Shown here: positions 12,010 to 23,867 of the stretch, piece by piece
How positions within the stretch are numbered: position 1 is the first letter of the stretch
Layout of the letters: the number at the start of each line of letters is the position of its first letter
DNA from: Datnioides undecimradiatus
Lineage: Eukaryota > Chordata > Actinopteri > Lobotiformes > Datnioididae
Direction of reading: 5' to 3'
NCBI GenBank assembly: GCA_008933995.1
Contig: WARS01000052.1
Span: 4,588,001-4,652,000, forward strand
DNA length: 64,000 bases
Notes under the pieces: generated by a model
Database searches by the model: none
The model's input: only the letters and a program-made list of their open reading frames with translations
Told to the model about the DNA's origin: nothing
Program-made: the position numbers and the translations under genes

Positions 12010-13101
12010 AATTGAGAGTTCTCTATACACATACTTATCAAAGATCTTGTCGAGCTCATGGGTAAGATTTGAGCCCTGTCTGTCTGTTCCTACTACAGCA
12101 ACTCTTGCGGCTGGCCTTGTCTGCCAACTTGTCATCCTGGGAAGACAAAGACATGCCTTTGTTCAGTCCTCTTTAATTTGAAGGGAAAAGAAAAAGGACG
12201 GGGGAAATTTGGAGAGAATCCAATGAAATATTGCAGGCGATGCAGGTTGATGTTTGTCAAGATAGAGGGCGTTTTTAATAAAAAGGCCCTCTTGTGCTGG
12301 AGTGTAATTCATCAAAAAAAAAAAACCTCCACTTCTGTCTAGTCCGGGCGGGAAAATCCAAGTAAGGCGAGAATCCTGCGATAACGTCACATCTAGTGCT
12401 CCATTACCAAGATGAACAGCGCAGCAATAGAAAAACTTCACAAAAAGTAGTAATGCAGCGCGCGACACGTGGGCATTTATTCTGAATGTATGTAGACTAG
12501 GTAGGTGCATGCAAACTGTTTTGCTGCCACTGATATAATATAGTGTGGTAGAAGTTTAATGAGCTTGGTCTGTCTTAAAGCTGTGGTGTTTAATGGGACT
12601 CTGTTTTTTTCTTTAAGTGTTTCTGTGAAGCAGTTGTGACAACAAGTACTAGAAACGCCCCGGATTTGCAAATGAGTAAGGCCAGAGGCAAAGCCAGAAA
12701 GGCGTCAGATGCAAAACAAGGTATGCATGAACTGGTTCCTCCATCATGTGAAAAACAAGGACCATTGTTCTCTCACCAGCTGTTTATCACGCACAGTCAT
12801 ACTGCAGAATGAGCAGCTCAGCAGATGAACTTGTTTACACTGGTTACAGCAGTACATTAGAAAAGAAAGGGTAAACGGTGACGGTTTAATGTGGTTTTGT
12901 TGTTATGCTACTCAATTAGGATAGCAGTGGGGACCTTAGCTATACAAAAACATCGACAAACATTGGCAACTTCATTTGTAAAGAAGAAGGCACTGGCAAT
13001 GTGTTAATTCCTGAAATTAAGAAAACATGATACAGTATTCATAAAATATTGTGCCAAGGAGGTGTGCCTCAGCTGTAACAGCCACAGGCAGGTGAGGTAA
13101 G

Positions 13102-13182
13102 ATTTAGATGAGAGCAGAGAGAGCAAAAAAAAGTAAAAAGGCGAGGGGAAGGGAGGAGAAGAGGAGGGGGCAGGGGAGGGGT
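13102..13182 (+). repeat. purine-rich (GA/GGA) tract
   Basis: Long nearly pure purine stretch ending in several G runs (GGGGG, GGGG, GGGG within about 16 bases), so a weak G-quadruplex candidate. Confidence 0.75.
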
Positions 13183-14075
13183 GCATGCCAACCTCCTGCC
13201 AGCTCCAATTACCAGTGTGAGTGGAGCGTGGCAGCTAGGGCGATGGGTCTAATCAGAGCCCTGCTGAAAGAGACCCGTCCCTGTCCTCCTGTCCCACTGG
13301 GAGGCAGCTGGAGCTCAATCCCACACCAACGTCAGCCAGCGTTTTCCCTCAACCCAAACACACTCATCTCAATGGGGGAAAACACTCCAGACACCCCAGT
13401 TCCTTCATAACAGGGGAGCCCTGACACAGTGGTACAAGATACAACAGTTCTGCATAAAAAATGCCTGCCTCATTTCCATTTCAGTGTGCCCTAGTATCTT
13501 CTTCCCCCTTGTACTCAAGTGCAAGAAGTGGTAAATGACATGTGCTGGAATGAATGTTTTAAGTTGGGTTACACCAGAAAAAGGTGGCTTCAGAGAGAAC
13601 ACGTGGCCATGAGACATATGTCTTGGAATAAATATGAAAGAAACACTGCTAATACATGAATAGGAGTTGTGCTCATGCTTATAAGCTGCCCACAGCATCA
13701 ACACGTGCCATCAGAAATGAAGGCGCTAGAGTGAGCCGTTCTTAACGCCTTTAGCTCGTACCTCTGAGCTGATCTCATTTCGAGCAAGAAATAAAAGGCC
13801 TTATGATCTCCATGTGTGCCTGTTGTCAAGTGATGGATGACAACAATTAAAGGTGATGTCTCTTTTGATAGAGCCAACCAAAGGACCACAGTGACAGCAA
13901 CACAGCCACTTGCCTCATGAAATATTACTGCTCTAAAATTCACCCTTTTAAACACACATCGGTGCATCACTGTCTTTATACTGTAGGTAAGAAGAGGTTG
14001 TGCAGTTTTACAGAATGTAGGTCATTTTGGCCTTTATTTGTCTGTGTGTGAGAATGTGCACCATCCTGCTCTTAA

Positions 14076-14120
14076 CTGAAAATGTGTTGAAATCTCTGAA
14101 AATGTGTTGAAATCTCTGAA
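14076..14120. repeat. 20-bp tandem duplication
   Basis: Two perfect adjacent copies of AATGTGTTGAAATCTCTGAA at 14081-14100 and 14101-14120. Confidence 0.95.
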
Positions 14121-14540
14121 AAGATTACAGCCTCAGTGTTTCCTGCCTCCAACCAATACACCCATTTAATTATTCACCTCTCCACTAGTCCAACCTGTGA
14201 GGGAAACTAAATATAGAGCAATAACGTGTTGTCTACGTCTCAACTGGTCTTGAGTCAATCTGGCACTGAAAAGTAGACAGGCCGTCTGCAGAAACAAAGC
14301 GCGTGGCCTGCGGCTGTTTCCAGCCAAGAACATCGTCGAGACAGACATTTGCATTTGCCTGAGACACGGAAGTGCGTGAGACGTGTCAGCTACAGCAGGA
14401 GGTGCAAACAGAAAGCCAAAGCTAACATGAGATCAACTGAAAGAGCTCTATGAATAGTTGGATCGCTGATGGTGCGTAAAACATTCAGCAACTTCACTTG
14501 GAAAATGTTTAACCTTAATCCTTAAAAAAGGATTTATGTG

Positions 14541-14854
14541 CAGGGGTGCAGCAGTGGGGTGGTTAGTGCTGTTCCCTCAAAGCAAGAAAGGTTCTGGGTT
14601 CAAACCTGCCAGCTGGCTTGGGGAGGGGGGGTCATTCTGCCTAGACTTTGCATGTTCTCTCTGTGACTATTTGAATTTCCTCTACCTACTCCTGCACGCA
14701 GGTTAGGTCAATTAGTCGCTCTAAATTGCCCACAGGAGTAAATGTGAGTCTCTGTGTGTCATCCCAGTGATTGACTATCCAGGGTCAGCTGGGATCATTT
14801 CGAGACTCCTGCAGCCCAGGAGGATAAGCTGGTGTAGCTAATGGATGGATGGAT
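14541..14854 (+). mobile_element. tRNA-derived SINE, percomorph type, full length or nearly so
   Basis: The head reads like a tRNA-derived RNA polymerase III promoter: an A-box-like GTGGTTAGTGCTGT near 14559 and a B box GGTTCAAACC near 14597. The body then has the phrases usual in this fish family (TTTGCATGTTCTC, GGTTAGGTCAATTAG, CTCTAAATTGCCCACAG, GTGATTGACT, GTCAGCTGGGAT, GAGGATAAGC) and ends in an ATGG tandem tail (14841-14854). It is a non-autonomous retroposon moved by a LINE in trans, lying antisense to ptprf in the Ig1-Ig2 intron. Compared with the consensus I recall it is moderately diverged, including a shortened middle part. Family naming is from memory (Fugu SINE_FR / tilapia ROn-like). 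Confidence 0.8.
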
Positions 14855-15779
14855 TTATAAGGAGCACAAAGGTGACAGTGGTAATACATGCTGTTGGACA
14901 GCAATGATGGATAAAAGAAAACTGTGGATAAAAGCATTTCTGTCATTACAGCTGTTGCTTATTACCATTTCCAGTAATTCAGTCAACTTTCACCTTGTAT
15001 GTGCGTGATAGGTACGGTAGTCTTTGCGGATGTTTCTTTGTTAAATCCAGTGACATTCAGGCAGGGATAATAGGCCCCACAGAAATGTAGACAGACCTGA
15101 CTGGTATTCATGTAACTGCCTCTGTGCTTTTGACTTGCAAAACATCGGAGGGCAAGGAGTTTTCTCACATGTTCTGCCATGGGGGGCATGTGAGCAAGAC
15201 CCTCCTGCTCTTCAGAGAAATAGGAGCTGGCAGAGCTCCCACTGCAGAGGTCTCCTCAGCAGGGATGACACGGCACACCCCAACATCAAAGACTAGGCAA
15301 GGAGGCCATTGATGTAATACTGTTGTAATGACAAGAAAATGGTAAAAATCTCCACGGAAATGAGAGCAAATCTACAGCGTGCAACGAAATACGCTCTGAA
15401 ACACATCCGAACACCTTGTCAAGCCGGTTGCCTCTGACACACTATCTCTTAGACCAGGTGGTACGGCAGTTGCTGTGGAGATAGTAGTAATTTAAACAAA
15501 TATACGAACTGCACGCACAGAGACACCTGCATGCAACGGACCATTGCAAAAATGCAGTCATAACAAAAACACTGCTAATGTGGCTGTTAATACATGCTTG
15601 ATGCTAGCGGCCATATCACTGCGTTGTTATTCTGTTGTTTATCCAAGTGTACTTGGAGTAAAAAGACTGTAATGCATGCCATGACCTTTGAAATAATACA
15701 CTTTTTTGTCTGGCTGAGCAGAACATTTGGCTTTACTTCCTCGCCTACAGGCAGATAATCAATAACAGTCATCTAATTC

Positions 15780-15884
15780 CCCCCCTGAACTCCTTCCTTT
15801 CCTTCCTTCCCTCCCCCTCTTTTTTATCATCTTCCTCTCTCCACTTTCCTATTCATCTCTACTTCTCCCTTTTTCTCCTATCTG
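15780..15884 (+). repeat. pyrimidine-rich tract with TTCC units
   Basis: CT-rich run with TCCTT/TTCC units and a T6 stretch. Confidence 0.8.
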
Positions 15885-17988
15885 ATATCATACTTCCACT
15901 GTCGTCAGTATGATCTACGGCCCTGCCAGATGCCCGATGCCTGTTATTTATGCCGCGGCGCACTGGTTAGTACATAACCGTGGCCTACGACCATTACTGC
16001 AACCCAAGGGTGGTCCTGTGAATTCACATGGTTATGCTGACCGAGTCACCTTGTGGGACAAGCACTGCTGCACAGAATCACATCCTCCATTAACTATGCT
16101 ATATGAGTAGCACAGCTGTAGGCTTTCATTTTGAGATTACAGCTCTACTTCTTGCCTTGTGGTCCTACCAACAGGAGTTTGATTGAAGACCCTTGAGATT
16201 ATAGTATTACAGACTACACGGTTTGTGGTTTACTACTCATTTTAATGTAACTGCCTCTAAGATGGAAAAACCTAAGGGCTCATGGTAAATTTCTGTGGTA
16301 ATATGATATGGCTAATAAGACAGGATATTCCTCCAGGTGCCTCAGAAAAAAAAAAGAACAAGGACAGGGCCAAAAATCAGGAAGCGTGACGGTTAATGAA
16401 ATCGGTCTACGAAAGGAAGCAGAGCGGCGGTTTGCAAATAAATGAATTAATTGATCCTCTCCACAACTCAAATTAATCATCGGCAGAGCTTTATTGTGAC
16501 ATGTTTAGTGTAATTACGGCAGATAGGGATGGCTTTTATGAGTTCTGAGAAAGGCAGTGGATGTAGTGGAATGTGGCAGGTTCTGTTAATTAAATCCTCA
16601 CAGACTGGGCTCCTGTGACAGCCTTTACTTATTCTCTCAGTCAGAGATAATGAATAATACACAGAGTCTGTAAGTCAATGTCGACAGCCTCAACTTTGTA
16701 GTGGTTTGCACAAGTGATGGGTGTTCAAAAATTTCACATTTTGGCATAACCTATTAACTGCTAACCTCAAAGGGGGAAAACGCAATAATTTCACCAATGC
16801 TGGTCAACAGCAGAAAAGAGGCAAGAGAGACATGATTATGATGGAAAGGTCAAAACGCGACCTTCAACTACAAATTGCTTGATGGCTGGTACCGCTCTGT
16901 GGTTGTAGTGAATTAGTTTCCAGCACATAATGTTTTAGGTGTGATTAGCTCAGCGTGCCATCGCACTTACTGTAAAATTAGATTTGATTCCACTACCTAT
17001 TAGTTAGCCTTACTGCTGACCATTTTATTGTTTCATTTTCCGTATGTATGATTCATGGCTTTCTCCAACGTAACAGTCAACAGTCCCTTTCACACTGCCT
17101 GCTGAAGGTGGGAATATTGCTCCATTGCCCAACCACTCTATTCTGCATAAAAAATAGGAATACAGAATGGGGTGGCATTGTTTCTACACAATTAACCCAG
17201 CAGTGGAGGAAGTAGCAGAACAGAATCATGCAAAAAGGGTGCAAGCGTGTGTTTGACAAGTGTAAAAAAGCAAAGCCAGCGTAATGACGCGTCTTTTTAC
17301 CGCTGTATATTGCGAGATCTCTGATCTCTGTGTAAAAAAGGCTAATAATTGGTGTAAGTGTGTCTAACTACTTGGGGTGAACATGCCCTGACACTGTGAG
17401 TGTTAAGCAGAGCAGACCTGGATCTGAGCCTGCTTGCTCAGTCAACCTTCGCTTGTGAAACAGGTTAAAAATATTGATGCAGATGTAATGCATGTGAAAT
17501 GAATGCTGCCTTTGACAGCTGTAAGCAGACTGATCAACTACAACCTTGAAAAACACAGCTTAGCAGCTTAGAGAAAATGGGACTGTGCCTCTTAAACATG
17601 AGAAAAATGTCAAGCTTAAGGCCAAGCTATAAGGCTGATAGTGAGTCAAGCCGTTCTCCCCTGCCTTGTATGGCCCAGTGGGTAAGCCAAGAGGGCTTGG
17701 TGTGTAAATGTGTGAGGAAAGGGGGTCAGGGTGAAAGGACTCCCATTAGCCAGCTCATTGAGTGTAGGTATTAGAACTCCCCTGACATGCAGCAGACCCA
17801 TCCATCCATAGCCAGTCAGGGCCTGGGGAGCCGTTGACTCACCGGCCTGCAGAGCTTTAAGGTGGACCCTGCTCGTTACCTGCAGGGGTACATGCCCACG
17901 GTGTCATTTTTCACTGTTGTTTTTACTTTATTATTCTCCTACAGAAAATAAAATAGAAACATCTGCACAATGGTGCAGCAAATGCGAA

Positions 17989-18020
17989 ATGAATAGTTAG
18001 AAAATAGAAAATGAATAGTT
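17989..18020. repeat. short direct duplication
   Basis: AAATGAATAGTTAGAA occurs twice, separated by a few bases. Confidence 0.8.
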
Positions 18021-18044
18021 AGAATATCACTTGTTGTATTAGTG

Positions 18045-18083
18045 ATGTGTGAGTGTGTGTGAGTGTGTGTGTGTGTTTGTGTC
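18045..18083. repeat. (GT)n microsatellite, imperfect
   Basis: GT repeat with GAGT interruptions. Confidence 0.9.
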
Positions 18084-20341
18084 TTGGTCACATTTGCGAT
18101 GTGTTGTACTAAATAAATAAATAAGGGTGGGCAAAACATTAGGAATACCATCAAAAATGAATGTGCTTCAGTACAACAACAACAGCAACAACTGTGGCCT
18201 AAAAATGACCAGAGGGGTGAATCAATTTGCGGGCTTCCATCCTAAATTCTTAATTGTCTTCCACTGAACAGGGATTTCTGTTTTTCTGGTGTGTTGTCTG
18301 CGTTGTTGTCTAATCATTGGTTTTGCATGACGCAGAGACGGACAGAGAGAGAGAGACGCAGGCAGTTTTCATTGTTATCAACATCAAAGCGTTTGGCTTA
18401 AATCCTCTATACTAAACCAAGAACACAATGTGCAATTATGAGCAAGGGCTGATAATATAAAACTGAAATCTATGAAATCAAAAGTAATTTCACTCCTTGG
18501 TCTAATGCCAATGCAAATAAGCCATGTGTGGCTTAAAGTCAAAGTGCTTCTACTTCTACCGGCTTTAATACGTTTTGTATCAGCTGAACAAAGTCGGATT
18601 GTGTTCTGTGCCTTTTTAAATATGACTCCTTTTATCAACTGCTTAGCAAATTCTATTAGCCATCTCATCCTTCTTCTTATTTAGTTTATATTGTTAGGGC
18701 TTTCCTATTCTTAGGGCTTTCCACCTCAAAGACTACAACAACTGTAAGAAAAATACAGTATGGCACCAAGTTTGGGGCGCAGGTCCAACCTTGGCTGAGA
18801 ATTAAACACTTTTACCTAAAAAAAGAAAAAAAAACAGCATGAAGCAATGAACAAATTGATTTGCTGCAAAATTACACTGCGGCTGTCTGCGGGGCTCAGA
18901 CTGCTCAGGTGCAAGTAAGCGTTTGACTTGTATTTGACCCTTCAAATATCAATTTGATTCGGGTGCACATTTGTGAGTGACACGTTCCATCGCCTTGTGT
19001 GTTCGCAGTCAATGTGATGGCGCATATTTCTGGAAAAGTAATATTGGATGCTCACATTTAGATGTCTTACCCTTTCTCCCTGCTGTCCCTTTTTCCTGGT
19101 TGAGAAACACAGCACTCCAATAAAATCTTCTGTAGCAAGTGTATTCAAATGTAGGGAGTACAAAACATGAACCAATCCAAAGATTAGCTGTTACCTCACT
19201 TACACTCTCGTAGAGAAAGCACTATGTCACTCCGAATGCACGCATGGTGAAACACGATTGATAATCACACTGGTCATGCTCTCACAAGCAGGTCTTCAGT
19301 AAAATCTGTAATTGAATAATGAAGGCCTGTTGCATCTGTCTGTGGCAGATATTTAATAGCAGATGTCAATTCACGGATATCCCTGTCTGTTCCTGACAAT
19401 GCGCAGATATTAACGGATGCGCATGTCTTGTCACATCTCCAATATCTTCTGAAGCCCAGAGACAACATCCAGACGAGGAGTTCGATATGTCCTGACATAC
19501 AACAGCGGGCCATAAATTCAAGTTTAAACCAGTGACAGGCTACAGTCCCGCTCTTAACAAATGTGCGACGAGCTAGAAGCAACAATATTTTACAAGTACA
19601 AGCCATGTTGTAGTACAGAGTGTGTAGACCTTAACATCTTCATGCATGTACACAACACTTTTGTATTTTGTGGTGACATATAATCAGATGTTGCTGTTTC
19701 CCCCATCTTCAAACAAAAGCAGTATTTCTTTATTGCTGACGCTTACTGTGCAGGTATTACTATTACTGTGTCGCTCTTGTGTTGCTAACTTCACACAAGA
19801 GACAACAAAGATGACTTTAACTAGGCATAATTAGTTTATGTTGGCAAGAGCAATGGTTTTGATGCCTCCCCCCAAAAGACTGCAGCTGACATCAGCATCA
19901 TTAATGCATCAGATGTTACTAAAGGGAAGAATTTCTTTTTCCTGCTTCTTGTGCCTAGTTTGAGTTTGAGCAAATGGGAAAAAGTAGAAAGCCCTGATGC
20001 GTTAAAGCACTCTTTGAAAACCACTGGCCCACTTAAAATAGGATAAACATGTCCCAGCATTAGCTTTTTCTTTACACCTCTCAGGATGTTGAATTCTTCC
20101 CAAAGTGGCTGAAGTTATGGGATAAATTAGAGAAATGTAAATCCGCGCTTGAGTCATTAGGACAGGCTGCAGATGTGTTTTGAGAGTTTTTTTTAATACC
20201 AAATTACATGCTTTCAACAATTTAGAAAGTGGTGGGAAGCAGCAAAAGCAGTAATGCTCAAGTTAAAGAACTGGTCTAATTCACCACCTGTGCTAAGAAA
20301 ACCAAAAATACTTTCCCACTTAATGTTATTTTTACTCACTG

Positions 20342-20433
20342 ACCTCTCTCTCTGTCTTTCTCTCTTGTCTCTCTCTCTCTGTGTCTGTCTGTCTCTCTTT
20401 CTCTACCTCTCTCCCTCCCTCCATCCTTCCCCT
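20342..20433 (+). repeat. (CT)n/(TCTG)n pyrimidine tract
   Basis: Long CTCTCT stretch with GTCT variants and CTCC units. Confidence 0.9.
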
Positions 20434-23400
20434 GAGGCCATAGAAATTATCAGCAGTGACGGCGCAGACATACCAGACATCGTGGCAGTCTTTACAGATA
20501 CAGCTTGCCAAAAGCATGAAGCCACTGATGGACAAGTACAGATGATAAAATGCTGCCTCAGAGCGAGAATGACTCCATCCAGATGTCTACATATAACATG
20601 GAAATTAACCATGGTAATTTTGTTTGGCAATCTGCTTCCAGGTTGATTTTAATATTTTATGATAATTTATTGATCACACACAGACAGACAAGAGTAAAAG
20701 GTCAGATATACAACAAGCTGGCACGGACTCAGAGTGTGGTGTCCCGCTTAAGGACACTCCAGCATGGTGGCTGCTGTTTGTCAAAGCCTAAATCAAAACA
20801 AATCACTCATCTGCACTCATGTACAAACAAGAACTGTCGGTTGGTAAACAGTGTACTTGCTACAGCCCTTAAACTTGAATGTCTATCTGTCCCCTTTACC
20901 AATGTCCAAGTCCTTGGAAGTAAGGATGCGAGGATGCAGACTGGGTGGCCAGGAGGGTGATTCCACCCTGCCATATTGTGTGAGTCCTTGGGAGAAGCAT
21001 GCATAGACAGATGCAGTTTGTATCTGTCAGGCTGGATATGATCTACGACGCTGGGCCTCCAGCCAGCAGATGGTGGGAGAAATTAAATCTGTGACACAGA
21101 CCGTCACAATGGAGCTCAGAAATACGGGGGGGGGGGGTTGGTACACCTGTAGATCGGTGTGTGCGTGAGGATGTGTGTCCCTGAATACTTCTCTGTGCGT
21201 GCAAGTTTGTGCTTCTGTTTTCCTGCAGCATGTTGTGACAAATAACAGCCCTGCCTAGAACGGAAGCTAAACCTGTTCTGCTTAAAGTGAACCCAAACGT
21301 TCGCGGCCTGCATCATTTTCATAAACGGCCCACGGCATGTTGTGTTAAACGTAAACCTGACCACTCACTTCCTTCAGCAACATGAGGGAAGAGCCATTAA
21401 TATGGCAGCATTCAAAAAGAGAATCAGAGAGAGGGAAAAAGTAATGTGGGGGAATAGCAGTTACACAACAGACCCTATTTTGGTCATTGTGGATGATTTG
21501 AATAGCGCAAAGGAAAGGAGAGGATTAAGTTGTCGGAGGAGCAGGGCCCGGTATTAAATCATTTCGATATAGCTTCTGTATGTATTTATCTTGCCTGGGA
21601 AGAGGCGCAATGTGATTTCTATGCTGTTTATCCAGTCAGGTTTGTTGTCCGCACTTGCCTGGCTCCTGAGATATTTATTACTGGCATTGTGTCGCAGTCA
21701 TTTTTTTTGCCTCTACACCGGGGACTGTAATGCATGCAAAGCAAATAAAGGCCTTTTCTAACTGGTGAGGCCATAATTTGTTTACTTCCACCAGACACAG
21801 GACCACTGAACGTAGTCAAAGCAGTAAAGCTGGGACAGTGCACGAGTTCAATTTTGAGATTTTTCAAATTGTGTGGAAAAACTGATGAGTTTTTAACACT
21901 GCTGTACAATTATGACCTCTTTTCCCATCAAAAAATTGGAGTAGCATGAAATGAACCCACAGAGCAGAACTCTATTAATATTACAAGGAGCTGTATCACT
22001 CCAAAGTTTGATGTTTGACATGTTCTCACCATGCAAGGGGCTATTTTCTCTCCACTGCAGAAGCTTTGCATATTTCTCGCTTGACCTTTCCGAAAAAAAA
22101 AAAAATTTCCCTCAACATTACATGTTCAGCAACGAGTTGCCAGGGAACTTCAAAAAGGTGTGCAGCTGGTCTGAAGGAGAACCTTTCTAATTCACGCTCT
22201 GACAGCGGAGGATTCCGGTAATGATAGGGCTTTTGATCTGGTATCATTAGATAACATTCCTCCTTTCTAGAGACAGCGCTCCTGTCTCCCAAAGGACAAG
22301 AGAAATGTTCTCCAGCACAGCAAAAAAAGTCACAGACTATACCGGAGTTTCTGCTCATACTTAATGAATCTTCTCGAGTTACAGGGAGCTCTGCAGCTAT
22401 CAGCTTGACATTTTTATGTTTGTGTTAAGCTTTTTATTGTAGAGAAATTTTGCTTAAAATGCTAAAACATTAAGCTCACAAGGTTAAGTTTTTCACTTTT
22501 CCAGGTTTGAGAGGATATTTAATAAATACAAATGACTAGAGTCATTTTGGCTGAAGATTTGGGGCTTTTAACTTGTTTTGGAGACACAGGACCGTTGCAC
22601 AGCAAACAGTAGAGCGAGGCATTTCATTCCCACGGGATAAAGAAAGAAATAAAATCAGCATTGTTTGTGCAGTGTTTTTTCTCTGTGATATGTGACCTCC
22701 AATCAGATGTTGAGTCTCCTTGCAAAGTGTCTTGCCTGATTTGTTTTGACTTTGAAAATATGCATTATTATTTCTAAGTTGAAAGAACATAGTTGAAGTA
22801 GGCCTTTCCCAGGACTTGTCAATGTTGCAATTCCCCGGTTGCTGATTTAAGCCTATTAAACCCATGTACATTTCAGGATTTTGCTCAAGCAAATTTAATC
22901 AGGATTTGGCACTGGTTTTGGAAAAAAACTGTCAGTTTTCAATTGTGGAAACAGTCTCCATCCGCCGCACCATTTGTTTTATCATCACCATTAATGTCGT
23001 GACATGGTTGTGACACCACTTTAGTCATTTCTTGATCTGAGTCACTGCATTTTACATTTTACATGCTCATCAAATGTTAACGGCGAGGAAAATATGAAAT
23101 ATTGCCTTGACATGCAGAAGTGGCAGCACACTGCATTTAAGACTGATGTCGTGAGCTGAGATGTCTTTTTCTGGCCAGCAGTAGTTTATTTCATACATCA
23201 CAGAGACAAGCACCATTTACCTGAACATTTACTGAGGCAGTTCAATTCAAGAGGGGCGCTCAAGGTCAAAACATTGGCATCGTTACCCAAGTAATGAGTC
23301 ATTGTCCCCTCTGGTCATCTCTCTATACTACCCTGAAACGTCACCGCCGCACAGAAAGACAGATACAGAGATAGGGCAGAGGGAGGAGTAGATAAAAAAA

Positions 23401-23569
23401 TAAAAGTTATGGAGACATGAAAGCAGAAACGGAAAAGAAAGAGAGGGGAAGAAAAAAAGGAAATCAAAGACTGACGGCAACAATATTTCTCAATCACACC
23501 TCACCCTCTGGTCTCAGCAACGTCTGCATCATTATTTATCCATACAGGTCAGACCTGCACTGCGCACAC

Positions 23570-23570
<1 letters not shown>

Positions 23571-23626
<56 letters not shown>

Positions 23627-23656
23627 GCGCGCACACACACACAACACACACACACA
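23571..23656. repeat. compound (CT)n(CA)n microsatellite
   Basis: About 22 CT units (23571-23614) run directly into a CA tract with a short CG interior (23614-23656). Confidence 0.95.
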
Positions 23657-23810
23657 ATCTAGGCAAGATTGTACATCTGAAACATAATTGAGCATGTAGA
23701 CCATTATTCAAAACAACACAACGATAAAAGATGATAATTGCCAAGGATCCTCCCATTTTGACTCATGACAAATAAACAATAAGCACAACTTTATTCGAAA
23801 TATTCTGTCA

Positions 23811-23815
23811 CTGTG

Positions 23816-23867
<52 letters not shown>
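23811..23867. repeat. (GT)n microsatellite
   Basis: Nearly perfect GT repeat of about 28 units with one GC interruption. It lies 155 bp from the compound repeat and is its complement in type. Confidence 0.95.
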
